A stretch of DNA of 64,000 bases from Phascolarctobacterium_A succinatutens_B (GTDB taxonomy: Bacteria > Bacillota > Negativicutes > Acidaminococcales > Acidaminococcaceae): contig NZ_CAUDZA010000001.1 in NCBI RefSeq assembly GCF_958453765.1, forward strand, positions 124,001 through 188,000, given 5' to 3'. A program made the translations under genes and the position numbers. The notes below the pieces were generated by a model. That model ran no database searches. It was not told the origin of the DNA and worked only from the letters and a program-made list of their open reading frames with translations. This document shows, in pieces, positions 16,310 to 24,106 of this stretch; positions within the stretch are counted from its first letter, which is position 1; the number at the start of each line of letters is the position of its first letter.

Positions 16310-17686
16310 ATGTCAAAATTAGTAGCAATAATCCTCGCCGCAGGCAAAGGCACAAGAATGCGCAGCAAATACCCCAAGGTACTGCACAAGGTAGGCGGCA
16401 AGCCCATGCTGCAGCACGTAATTGACGCTGCAAGCGCTGCCGGCGCAGACAAAAAGGTTGTTATCGTAGGCCATGAAGCAGAGCTGGTAGAAGCAATGGT
16501 AGGCAATCAGGGAACTATCGCCCTGCAGGCCGAGCAGCTTGGCACCGGCCACGCTGTAATGCAAACTGCCGATGCCCTGAAGGACTTCCACGGCACTGCG
16601 CTCATCCTGTGCGGCGACACTCCGCTGCTGGACGGCGAAGAGCTGAAAAAATTCTGCGAAGCACATCAGGAAAGCGGCGCTGCTGCTACCGTACTTACGG
16701 CAATTATGGATGACCCGTTCGGCTACGGCCGCATTGTACGCGATGCCAACGGCAATGTACAGGGCATCGTAGAGCAAAAGGATGCTACCGAAGATCAGAA
16801 GGCTATCAAGGAAATCAACACCGGTATTTACTGCATGGAATGCCCGCAAATGTTTGACGTGCTGGCTACCTTGACCAACGATAATGCGCAGGGCGAATAT
16901 TACCTGACCGACGTACTGCAAAAGCTCAACGAAGCAGGCGCTAAGGTTGGCGGTATTTCCACTGCCGACAGCGATATGGTTATGGGCATCAACTCCCGCA
17001 AGCAGCTTTCCGTTGCCGAAGGCGTTATGCGCCAACGCATTTTGGATAAGCTGATGGATGCAGGCGTAACCATCATGGATCCCGCCAGCACCTTCATCGA
17101 AGCAAGCGTAAAAATCGGCCGCGATACCGTTATTTATCCCTACACCTGGCTGGAAGGCACAACCGAAATCGGCGAGGACTGCGAAATCGGTCCTAACGCC
17201 CGCTTCACTAATGTAAAAATTGGTGACGACAACCATCTGCAATTCATCTACGGCCATGACTGCGAGGTTAAAAACCACGTTACCGCCGGTCCGTACGTTC
17301 ATCTGCGTCCCGACACCGTTATCAGCGACCATGTTAAAATCGGCAACTATGTAGAGGTTAAAAACTCTAACGTAGGCGAAGGCACCAAGCTGCCGCATCT
17401 CACCTACATCGGCGACAGCGACATCGGCAGCGGCGTTAACATGGGCTGCGGCTGCATCACTGTAAACTACGACGGCAAGAAGAAGCATCGCACTGTTATC
17501 GGTGACAACGCCTTCGTCGGCTGCAACACCAACCTTGTTGCACCTGTAACCGTACAGGCCAACACCTACATCGGTGCAGGCAGCACCATTACCAAGGAAG
17601 TACCCGAAAATGCTCTGGGTATTGCACGTGCCCGCCAGAAAAATATCGAAGGCTGGGCCGAAAAATACCGCAACGAAAGTAAATAA
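16310..17686 (+). CDS. glmU: Bifunctional GlcNAc-1-P uridyltransferase / GlcN-1-P acetyltransferase
   Basis: Makes UDP-GlcNAc for peptidoglycan and other glycans. It has 458 residues and both domains. The N-terminal uridyltransferase shows LAAGKGTRMRSKYPKVLHKVGGKPM and LCGDTPLL. The C-terminal left-handed beta-helix (from about residue 250) carries the acetyltransferase His region (NYVEVKNSNVGEGTKLPHLTYIGD). The start has AAAGGAAG. It links functionally to wecA/wecB elsewhere in the window, which use its product. Confidence 0.97.
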   Translation: MSKLVAIILAAGKGTRMRSKYPKVLHKVGGKPMLQHVIDAASAAGADKKVVIVGHEAELVEAMVGNQGTIALQAEQLGTGHAVMQTADALKDFHGTALILCGDTPLLDGEELKKFCEAHQESGAAATVLTAIMDDPFGYGRIVRDANGNVQGIVEQKDATEDQKAIKEINTGIYCMECPQMFDVLATLTNDNAQGEYYLTDVLQKLNEAGAKVGGISTADSDMVMGINSRKQLSVAEGVMRQRILDKLMDAGVTIMDPASTFIEASVKIGRDTVIYPYTWLEGTTEIGEDCEIGPNARFTNVKIGDDNHLQFIYGHDCEVKNHVTAGPYVHLRPDTVISDHVKIGNYVEVKNSNVGEGTKLPHLTYIGDSDIGSGVNMGCGCITVNYDGKKKHRTVIGDNAFVGCNTNLVAPVTVQANTYIGAGSTITKEVPENALGIARARQKNIEGWAEKYRNESK

Positions 17687-17727
17687 CCTTTTATAGTCAC
17701 ATATGTGTCAAAAAGTTTACAAAAAAC

Positions 17728-17756
17728 TTGTGATTTACGTGTTTTTTGTGTATAAT
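17728..17756 (+). promoter_or_regulatory. Promoter of prs
   Basis: TTGTGA (17728-17733), 17-base spacer, TATAAT (17751-17756). A palindromic box GTCACATATGTG lies 20 bases upstream of the -35 (17696-17707) and also occurs near the pilin operon promoter. Confidence 0.65.
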
Positions 17757-17824
17757 TAAATTTAAGTAAAGTTTTGCTCATCGCACCAGCAAACTACAAC
17801 AAGGTAATTTTGGAGGGATTGGAC

Positions 17825-18784
17825 ATGTTGTCTGACGAGAATAAGTTAAGAATATTTACCGGTAATGCAAACCCTGATCTGGCACGCGAAATCGCTGCTT
17901 ACCTCGGAACCACCGTTGGTGATTCTGTAGTTAACCGTTTCAACAACGGCGAAGTTCAGGTAATGATTAACGAAAGTGTACGTGGCAAGGATATCTTCAT
18001 TGTACAACCGACCTGCGGCCCTATCGTTAACGATAACGTAATGGAGCTTTTGATTATGGCTGATGCCTTCAAACGCGCCAGCGCTAACCACATCACTGCT
18101 GTTATCCCCTACTATGGCTATGCACGCCAGGACCGCAAAGCACGCGGCCGTGAGCCTATCACTGCTAAGCTGATGGCAGACCTGCTGGAAACCGCAGGCA
18201 TTACCCGTGTAGTAACCATAGACCTGCACGCTGCACAAATTCAAGGCTTCTTCAACATCCCCTTTGACCATATGCCCGGCGGCCCGCTGATGGCAGAATA
18301 CATTAAATCCAAGCATCTGGAAGACATGGTTGTTATCTCTCCGGACCTTGGTGGCGTAAGCCGTGCCCGCAATTTCGCTGAAATGCTGAATGCACCGCTG
18401 GCTATCATCGACAAACGTCGTCCGGAACCTGGCGTTGCTGAGGTTATGAACCTGATTGGCGACGTTAAAGGCAAAACCTGCATCATGGTAGACGACATGG
18501 TTGATACCGCAGGCTCCCTGACCGAAGGCGCACGCGCTCTGAAGAAATTCGGTGCTAAAGAAGTATATGCATGCTGCACTCACCCGATCCTGACCGATCC
18601 GGCATTGTCCCGCATTGCTCAATCCGATATCACCGAGCTGGTTGTTACCAACACCATTCCTCTGGCTCCTTCCAAAAAGCACCCGAAAATTAAGGTGCTC
18701 TCCATTGCGCCGATTCTGGCAGAAACCATTCTGCGCATTTACAATGACTGGTCTGTAAGCCAATTATTCGATACCAAACACTAA
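17825..18784 (+). CDS. prs: Ribose-phosphate pyrophosphokinase
   Basis: Makes PRPP from ribose-5-phosphate and ATP. It has 319 residues, normal length. Visible motifs are the early IFTGNANPDLAREIAAYLG, the VTIDLHAAQIQGFF metal and ATP region, and the PRPP-binding loop CIMVDDMVDTAGSLTEGA. ATG 17825 is chosen because GGAGGGA lies eight bases upstream. It has its own strong promoter and terminator. Confidence 0.97.
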   Translation: MLSDENKLRIFTGNANPDLAREIAAYLGTTVGDSVVNRFNNGEVQVMINESVRGKDIFIVQPTCGPIVNDNVMELLIMADAFKRASANHITAVIPYYGYARQDRKARGREPITAKLMADLLETAGITRVVTIDLHAAQIQGFFNIPFDHMPGGPLMAEYIKSKHLEDMVVISPDLGGVSRARNFAEMLNAPLAIIDKRRPEPGVAEVMNLIGDVKGKTCIMVDDMVDTAGSLTEGARALKKFGAKEVYACCTHPILTDPALSRIAQSDITELVVTNTIPLAPSKKHPKIKVLSIAPILAETILRIYNDWSVSQLFDTKH

Positions 18785-18793
18785 GCGTAATAT

Positions 18794-18822
18794 AAAAAGG
18801 CTTGCCTCTGGCAAGCCTTTTT
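18794..18822 (+). terminator. Intrinsic terminator after prs
   Basis: Stem AAGGCTTGC/GCAAGCCTT plus T run. A second perfect 11-base stem without a T run follows at 18829-18858, in the leader of the deacetylase gene. Confidence 0.88.
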
Positions 18823-18871
18823 GTTATGATTAAAGCCGGCAAAACTACCGGCTTTAATATTTGGAGTAATT

Positions 18872-19663
18872 ATGCGTATCATTTATCTTCTTATCATCTG
18901 CTCCCTTGCCGGCGTACTGCTGCTGTGGCTGGGGATATACAAAAAAATCAGCAGAAAGACTGCCGCTATAAGCGCTGCTCTCAGCCTTGCGCTTGCAGGC
19001 GCGTTGCTCTTGCTCGCCGTACTTCCGGGCAACAGCTTTTACGGCAAGGTTATAACACATGCGGAAAACACCCATGGGCGCAAGCTCATTGCCCTCACCT
19101 TTGATGACGGCCCTTATCCGCCCTATACCCAGAAGCTGCTCAAGCTTTTGGCTGCCAAAAACGTGCATGCCACCTTCTTTATGGTTGGCGAAAACGCTGC
19201 CAAGCATCCGGAAACAGTAAAGCTCGTACAAGCACAAGGACATCTGATTGCTCTGCATGCAGGCTATCACAAGGATTTGCTTAAGTTCAGCAGCAGCGAA
19301 GCTGCCGCCAACATTGCCTACGGCAAGGAAACGCTGCAGAGCATCACCGGTACTGCACCGCAGTATATGCGTCCGCCGCACGGCTTCAAGGACTGGAGCA
19401 CTGTCAAGGCTATCAATGATGCAGGTATGCAGATAGTAAACTGGAGCATCATTCCCCGCGACTGGACGAACCCCGGCGTGCAGGTAATCGCCGACAGAGT
19501 CTGCGAGAACGCAGCCCCCGGTGCTATTGTCCTGCTGCATGACGGCGACAGTCCCAAAAACTCCGCACCGCGTGACCAGACGATTGAGGCAGTCGGCCTC
19601 ATCATCGACCGTCTGCGTGCAGAGGGATATGAATTTGTCACCCTCGAAGAACTTAATAAATAA
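18872..19663 (+). CDS. Membrane-anchored polysaccharide deacetylase (NodB domain)
   Basis: A 263-residue protein. Two hydrophobic segments at about residues 1-20 and 30-52 anchor it, with the NodB domain outside the membrane. Motifs: TFDDGP with the catalytic Asp pair, HAGYH as the metal-binding His-x3-His, RPPHG, and the late VLLHDGD. It probably removes acetyl groups from peptidoglycan or another surface glycan. It stands before pth by 14 bases. Confidence 0.88.
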   Translation: MRIIYLLIICSLAGVLLLWLGIYKKISRKTAAISAALSLALAGALLLLAVLPGNSFYGKVITHAENTHGRKLIALTFDDGPYPPYTQKLLKLLAAKNVHATFFMVGENAAKHPETVKLVQAQGHLIALHAGYHKDLLKFSSSEAAANIAYGKETLQSITGTAPQYMRPPHGFKDWSTVKAINDAGMQIVNWSIIPRDWTNPGVQVIADRVCENAAPGAIVLLHDGDSPKNSAPRDQTIEAVGLIIDRLRAEGYEFVTLEELNK

Positions 19664-19677
19664 AAAGGAGCAACAAT

Positions 19678-20274
19678 ATGAAACTAATTGTCGGCCTTGG
19701 CAATATCGGCCGCGAATACGAAAATACCCGTCACAACATCGGCTTTATGGTAGTTGACGAGCTGGCTCGCCGTCTCGGCGTGAGCTTCGGTAAAGAGGAC
19801 CGCAGTGCCTATATGGCAGAATACCGCGCTCCCGAAAAAATCATCATCATCAAGCCTACCACCTACATGAACCTCAGTGGTGTTGCCGTAGGTGCCTACG
19901 CCAACTTCTATCACATCGACCCAGATGATATCGCTGTTATCCAGGATGATATGGATATGCCCGTAGGTCAGCTGCGCATCCGTCGCAAGGGCAGCGCCGG
20001 CGGTCACAATGGTATCAAATCCATTACCGAGCATTTAGGCACCGACGCATATCCACGCTTTAAAATCGGCATCGGCCACCCGGCACGCAACAACAAGGCA
20101 GTTGTCAACCATGTACTGCATGCCTTCCAGGGCGATGACAAAACCGCCATCGAAGCAGCTGTAGCAGAAATGGCTACAGCGCTGGAGGAATGGATTAAAT
20201 CCGGCGATATCGAAGAGGTTATGCAGGCCCACAACAAGAAAAAGCCTAAGGCTGAAAAACCTGCGGCTGAATAA
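19678..20274 (+). CDS. pth: Peptidyl-tRNA hydrolase
   Basis: Recycles peptidyl-tRNA released from stalled ribosomes. 198 residues. It shows GLGNIGREYENTRHNIGFM with the catalytic His, the PTTYMNLSG segment, and QDDMDMPVGQLRIRRKGSAGGHNGIKS with the catalytic Asp. The C-terminus ends in a lysine-rich tail. Start preceded by AAGGAG. It ends at a strong terminator. Confidence 0.97.
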   Translation: MKLIVGLGNIGREYENTRHNIGFMVVDELARRLGVSFGKEDRSAYMAEYRAPEKIIIIKPTTYMNLSGVAVGAYANFYHIDPDDIAVIQDDMDMPVGQLRIRRKGSAGGHNGIKSITEHLGTDAYPRFKIGIGHPARNNKAVVNHVLHAFQGDDKTAIEAAVAEMATALEEWIKSGDIEEVMQAHNKKKPKAEKPAAE

Positions 20275-20281
20275 GCAATGC

Positions 20282-20326
20282 AAAAGAACTAGCAAGAGCA
20301 GTCATAGCTCCAGCTAGTTCTTTTTT
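20282..20326 (+). terminator. Intrinsic terminator after pth
   Basis: Stem AAAAGAACTAGC/GCTAGTTCTTTT followed by T6. Confidence 0.88.
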
Positions 20327-20350
20327 GGTTATGCAATTTGTTTAATAAAA

Positions 20351-21250
20351 TTACGGCTTATTAAAGGCCGGTGTCAGCATCGGTTCAACAGCACCTGTAT
20401 CAGGAATAAGGTCTGCTGTTCCCCTGAGCACGATTTTGTCTGCCAGAACAAAGCCGTTCAGCTGACAGCTTGCACCTATCGTCACCGTTCCCTTCGCCAG
20501 CAGCAGCGCCTGTGCCATTTTGGTACCGTCGCCCAGCGTAATATCGCCCTCTTCACTGATAAGCACTATGCGGTCCGGGTAATATGAACCCGGTGCGGTA
20601 TTTATCGACAGCTTATTGGCTATCAATGTTGCACCCTGCAGGCCTTTGCTGCCAAGACTCAGCGAAGTATTACTCCTCAGATAATAAAAGCGGGCGCTGA
20701 GGCCGTTTTCCTCCGTAGTCCTTTTGTTCAGCGAGGCAGAGCATTTATTCTGCAGAAAGCTAATCTGCGGCAGCCTTACTTCTTCTGTGCTTGTATATAA
20801 CGCTGCCTGCTGCAGATATTCACTTCCTATCAGCGAACGCCCTGCCAGCACGCTCTTAGTTGCCAAAGCCAGCATCTGCGGACTGAAGCTCACCCTAAGC
20901 CTGTGCAGCCGCTGTACTGCGCCAACATGATTAGCGGCTATGGCAGACACCTTCAGGTAATCTATTTGCCCATCTGAGCTGTAACTGCTTTCGCTTGTCA
21001 CTTTTACCGGTTCGTTGCCCGGCTGCAGCTCGCCCTCATAGCAAAGCTGCGTACCCGCAGGCTGCGGTTTTTGACCTATGGCCTGCAATACGGAGCCGCA
21101 CAGCAGCCGCAGCTGCTGCCCCCGTAAAAAATCCTTTTCCGCCTCATAGCCCTTTACTGCATAAAGCAGGCAAAGCTGGGCGCTGAGTGCCAGCAAGAGC
21201 GCTGCCAGCAGGCACGGAAGCGATATACTTCCCTTTGCGCTATGCATCAT
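20351..21250 (-). CDS. Pilin-cassette protein with N-terminal membrane helix and repeat-rich C-terminus
   Basis: A 299-residue protein, last of a six-gene pilin cassette, overlapping the upstream pseudopilin by 11 bases. The N-terminus (KGSISLPCLLAALLLALSAQLCLLY) looks like a PilX/GspK-type helix, though the classic Gly-Phe and Glu5 are missing. The C-terminal third has short beta-repeat-like units (SEEGDITLGDGTKMAQALLLAKGTVTIGA) that suggest a small beta-helix or bactofilin-like fold. I cannot assign it to a named family. It may be a tip or minor component. Confidence 0.6.
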   Translation of the reverse strand: MMHSAKGSISLPCLLAALLLALSAQLCLLYAVKGYEAEKDFLRGQQLRLLCGSVLQAIGQKPQPAGTQLCYEGELQPGNEPVKVTSESSYSSDGQIDYLKVSAIAANHVGAVQRLHRLRVSFSPQMLALATKSVLAGRSLIGSEYLQQAALYTSTEEVRLPQISFLQNKCSASLNKRTTEENGLSARFYYLRSNTSLSLGSKGLQGATLIANKLSINTAPGSYYPDRIVLISEEGDITLGDGTKMAQALLLAKGTVTIGASCQLNGFVLADKIVLRGTADLIPDTGAVEPMLTPAFNKP

Positions 21251-21758
21251 CTGTTATCCTCGCACTATAACAAATAAGATACTGCGTCACCCGCATGCTT
21301 CTGCCGTTACGGTAAAGATCGAAGCTTACGCACAGCATTTGCGGCGAGCAGCGTCGCACCTGCCATCCGAAAACGCCTACCTCCTCCAGCGACACCGGAT
21401 TCACACCCGTGCCTTTATTGGTACGCGTCCTCTGATATACTCCCTGCTTATCGCTGTAAACAGTCACCTGTTTACACCCCTCAAGCATCCTGCAGCTTAT
21501 TTTGCCGTCAGCCTGCAGACGCACGCTCTGTGCATCATAGCAGACTGTCTTTTCCAGCTGCGCCAAAATATGCCGTCTGGCTTCCTGCAGCTGCAGCTCA
21601 TCCTGCAGGCAGCCAAAGCCGCGACCGACAGTGCCTGTTGCTTTAAAGACCAACGTCACCAGCACTACTGCCAGCAAAAGTCCCAACAGCAGCTCCAGAA
21701 GCAGATAGCCCCTCTGCCGTCGGCAGCGCACGGATAAGCGTAACCCTGACCTTGCCAT
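21240..21758 (-). CDS. Type IV pseudopilin-like protein
   Basis: A 172-residue protein with a 16-residue basic leader and the cleavage site RGYLLLELLLGLL (cut after Gly, Glu at mature position 5 or so). It has a long hydrophobic N-terminal helix and a mainly beta C-terminus. It overlaps the preceding gene by 116 bases in another frame, which is unusual. It would be a minor pilin of the PilW/GspJ size class. Confidence 0.7.
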   Translation of the reverse strand: MARSGLRLSVRCRRQRGYLLLELLLGLLLAVVLVTLVFKATGTVGRGFGCLQDELQLQEARRHILAQLEKTVCYDAQSVRLQADGKISCRMLEGCKQVTVYSDKQGVYQRTRTNKGTGVNPVSLEEVGVFGWQVRRCSPQMLCVSFDLYRNGRSMRVTQYLICYSARITDDA

Positions 21759-22014
21759 AAGCAGCCTGCACCTCCTGTACCGCCAAGCCGTCTGTGCTGC
21801 CGGCGCTAATCCTTTGCGTCACGTCAAAGCGGCCGCTATATTCTTCGCCCGCCAGCACCTGCTGTGCGGCCTCCACAGCCTGCTGCAGTTCAAGGCTTTC
21901 ATTCAGCAGATAATTGCTGCGGTAAAAGCCCTGTATCGCTGTCGCCAGCAGCACTGCCGTAAGGCAGAAGCACACCAGCTCCTGTACCAGGCAAAAACCT
22001 CTGCTATTTTTCAT
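21643..22014 (-). CDS. Type IV pseudopilin-like protein
   Basis: A 123-residue protein with the prepilin-type start KNSRGFCLVQELVCFCLTAVLL, cleaved after Gly, and a Glu at mature position 5. Its body is short, about the PilV/GspI class. It overlaps the genes on both sides (11 bases upstream, 116 bases downstream), so expression is likely coupled. The last 35 or so residues are low in complexity and lie in the overlap. Confidence 0.68.
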   Translation of the reverse strand: MKNSRGFCLVQELVCFCLTAVLLATAIQGFYRSNYLLNESLELQQAVEAAQQVLAGEEYSGRFDVTQRISAGSTDGLAVQEVQAAYGKVRVTLIRALPTAEGLSASGAAVGTFAGSSAGDVGL

Positions 22015-22465
22015 AAACAGTCACCCTGCCTGTAACCGGCTGCACCGTCAGCCGGCAGTGCATATCAGGCAGCTGTCTATGCTCCAGCCTGTAACCGCCA
22101 ATGGCTGTCGGATTGCCGTTTTCATTATAGCTGAGATTCTTAATCGCTTTTTCGCACGTCAGGCTGATGTCAGCATCGAGCCTTACACGCTTCCAGATTT
22201 TATGCGCGCGCTCAATTCTGTAGCTATGCTTATCCTTATCGCTGACTTTAAGCGTGTACATATAATTTTCCGGCTGAAACAGCGTCTGCTGCTGCATCTG
22301 TCTGATATCCGCCGCCAAAAGATATGCTGTATAGCGCAGCTGCTGCCTGTAATACTGGCGCTGCAGCGTCTTGCTTCCGGGATACAGCATTACTGCCGCA
22401 AGTCCCAGGCACCCAAGTGCCAGCAGCAGCTCCAACAGCAGATAGCCTGCTGTCTTATTGTTCAC
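22004..22465 (-). CDS. Type IV pseudopilin-like protein
   Basis: A 153-residue protein with the prepilin motif AGYLLLELLLALGCLGLAAVML near the N-terminus and a beta-rich body, like FimT/GspH-class minor pilins. The probable start is GTG at 22465, inside the end of the major pilin gene (11-base overlap), which implies translational coupling. Two cysteines in the body (CEKA and MHCR) may form a disulfide. Confidence 0.7.
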   Translation of the reverse strand: MNNKTAGYLLLELLLALGCLGLAAVMLYPGSKTLQRQYYRQQLRYTAYLLAADIRQMQQQTLFQPENYMYTLKVSDKDKHSYRIERAHKIWKRVRLDADISLTCEKAIKNLSYNENGNPTAIGGYRLEHRQLPDMHCRLTVQPVTGRVTVYEK

Positions 22466-22841
22466 CGGCGTTAGCTTTACTGCCAGGTGATGTTACTGCC
22501 GCACCCTTGCTGTTTTTGCCGCTGAGGGTATAGGTGCCGTCGGTTGTATTGGGTGTATAGGTAAGTGCCTCGCCCTTGGCATCCTTGAATTCCAGCTTAC
22601 CGCCCAGATATTCGCTGTCCAATGTAGTAAGCTCTGCCGGCACCGTGCCTGCATCCATCTTATACAGCTGAATTGCCTGGTCGATAGTCACCAGATCGTT
22701 TTGCAGACGGGCATTCTTCACTCTGTCGTTAGCACCCGAAAGCGAAGGCAGCAGCATGGTAGCCATAATGCCAATCAGCGCCGCCGCTGCTACTACCTCG
22801 ATTAAAGTAAAGCCTCCCTGTTTACGCATTGTTTTTAACAT
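22455..22841 (-). CDS. Major type IV pilin / GspG-like protein
   Basis: A 128-residue prepilin. The class III signal is textbook: basic leader MLKTMRKQG, cleavage after Gly, then FTLIEVVAAAALIGIMATMLLPSL with Glu5. The body contains the GspG/PilA-like segment DLVTIDQAIQLYKMDAGTVPAELTTL, with a short C-terminal sheet after it. AGGAGGTG precedes the ATG. It follows the PilC-like gene by 17 bases and is the likely main fibre subunit. Confidence 0.85.
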   Translation of the reverse strand: MLKTMRKQGGFTLIEVVAAAALIGIMATMLLPSLSGANDRVKNARLQNDLVTIDQAIQLYKMDAGTVPAELTTLDSEYLGGKLEFKDAKGEALTYTPNTTDGTYTLSGKNSKGAAVTSPGSKANAGEQ

Positions 22842-22858
22842 AATCGCACCTCCTGAAT

Positions 22859-23899
22859 TTACTCCGGCATTGCCGAAAGCATCTCAAATAGCGGACCGAT
22901 AACTATGCAGACGATTCCCGCTATGATAATCGCTGCCACTAAAAGCAACAAGGGCACCAGCAGCTCCTGCAGCCTGCCAAGCTGCTGCTGCAGACGCTGC
23001 TCACCGGCCGTTACTGCTTCCTGCAGCATTTGCGGCAGATAGCCTGTAGATGCGCCCACGCATACAAGCTCCAGCATCAGCGGCGAAAAAAGCTCTTTCG
23101 CGCCGCCTGCAGCCTGTTCAATCGCAATGCCTCGCTTTAGTCTGCTGTTCAGCAGGCGCAGCTGCCCGGCATACTGCTCATCATCCATGGTATCCGTCAC
23201 AATCGCCACCGCTTTTGTTATGCCTACACCGCTTTCCAAAAGCAAGGCCAGCAATCTGCAAAAGCGTACTTCTAATAAAAGGCCATGAAAATTTCCGCTT
23301 AACCGGCTGCGTAAAAAACAGCGCAGCAGCCTGCGTCCCAGCAAAAAAAGTGCAGCTGCTACGCCTGCCGTCAACGCCAGCGCTGCCAACGGCTGCTGCA
23401 GCAAAGCATCCTTCAGCATCAGCAGCAAAGCCAATGTACCCGTCGGCAGCACGCCCATAGCGCTGTAGGTATCCGCCAGCACCGGCAGGATGTACAGTAA
23501 AAACAGCAGCAGCACGCAAAACGATGCCAGCAGCAAAAATGCCGGATAAGTTACAGCCCTCTGCACAAAACGCCGCAGCTTAAGCTGGCGGCTGTAATAA
23601 TCTGCCAACTGCTCCAGCAACATGGCCAGCTCACCGCTTTCTTCCCCCACAGCCACCAAAGTAACTGCCAGCTGAGTACAGCAATCCGCTTCCGCTGCCA
23701 AGGCCTGTGCCAGGCTGCTGCCACGGCGCAACCTTTGCTGCAGACGATAGCAGAGCAGCATCTGCTTAGCGCTGCCATGCTTTTGCAATAGCTGCAGAGC
23801 ATTCAGCAATGACAGGCCGCTGCGCAGGATAACCGCCAGCTGCCTGTAGAAGCTAATCTGCTCCGCCAGGCTCACGCCTCCTCTAAGCCTAATTTTCAT
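22859..23899 (-). CDS. Type IV pilus / type II secretion inner membrane platform protein (PilC/GspF)
   Basis: A 346-residue polytopic protein with two T2SSF domains (about residues 15-130 and 215-330), each followed by a long hydrophobic stretch (YPAFLLLASFCVLLLFLLYIL and LVPLLLLVAAIIIAGIVCIVIG). Conserved GEESGELAMLLEQLADYY is visible. It is the platform on which the pilus ATPase acts, but no PilB/GspE ATPase, PilT or prepilin peptidase gene is in the window, so these must be elsewhere. I chose ATG 23899 over GTG 23908; the Shine-Dalgarno GGAGGTG lies very close to it. Confidence 0.88.
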   Translation of the reverse strand: MKIRLRGGVSLAEQISFYRQLAVILRSGLSLLNALQLLQKHGSAKQMLLCYRLQQRLRRGSSLAQALAAEADCCTQLAVTLVAVGEESGELAMLLEQLADYYSRQLKLRRFVQRAVTYPAFLLLASFCVLLLFLLYILPVLADTYSAMGVLPTGTLALLLMLKDALLQQPLAALALTAGVAAALFLLGRRLLRCFLRSRLSGNFHGLLLEVRFCRLLALLLESGVGITKAVAIVTDTMDDEQYAGQLRLLNSRLKRGIAIEQAAGGAKELFSPLMLELVCVGASTGYLPQMLQEAVTAGEQRLQQQLGRLQELLVPLLLLVAAIIIAGIVCIVIGPLFEMLSAMPE

Positions 23900-23915
23900 C
23901 ACCTCCACATGGCCG

Positions 23916-23945
23916 ATTATAGACTATTTGTGAATTTTCTGTCTA
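23916..23945 (-). promoter_or_regulatory. Promoter of the pilin cassette
   Basis: TAGACA (23945-23940), 18-base spacer, TATAAT (23921-23916). The box GTCACATATGTG (23955-23966) lies about 10 bases upstream of the -35, the place expected for an activator. Confidence 0.65.
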
Positions 23946-24003
23946 ATTTTATTTGTCACATATGTGAAATCTGTGTGACATAAAAATCTTATTTTTACCG
24001 CAA

Positions 24004-24055
24004 GCAAAAGAAAAACTCTGCAAGCCTCATATTACAAGACTTACAGAGTTTTTCT
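24004..24055. terminator. Terminator after the MFS gene
   Basis: Stem AGAAAAACTCTG.AAG / CTT.CAGAGTTTTTCT; its T run points along the minus strand, downstream of the MFS gene. Confidence 0.8.
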
Positions 24056-24106
24056 AAACTGATTAATTTCCTGAAAATTATCTGCAATTATAACGTTCTA
24101 AGCAGT

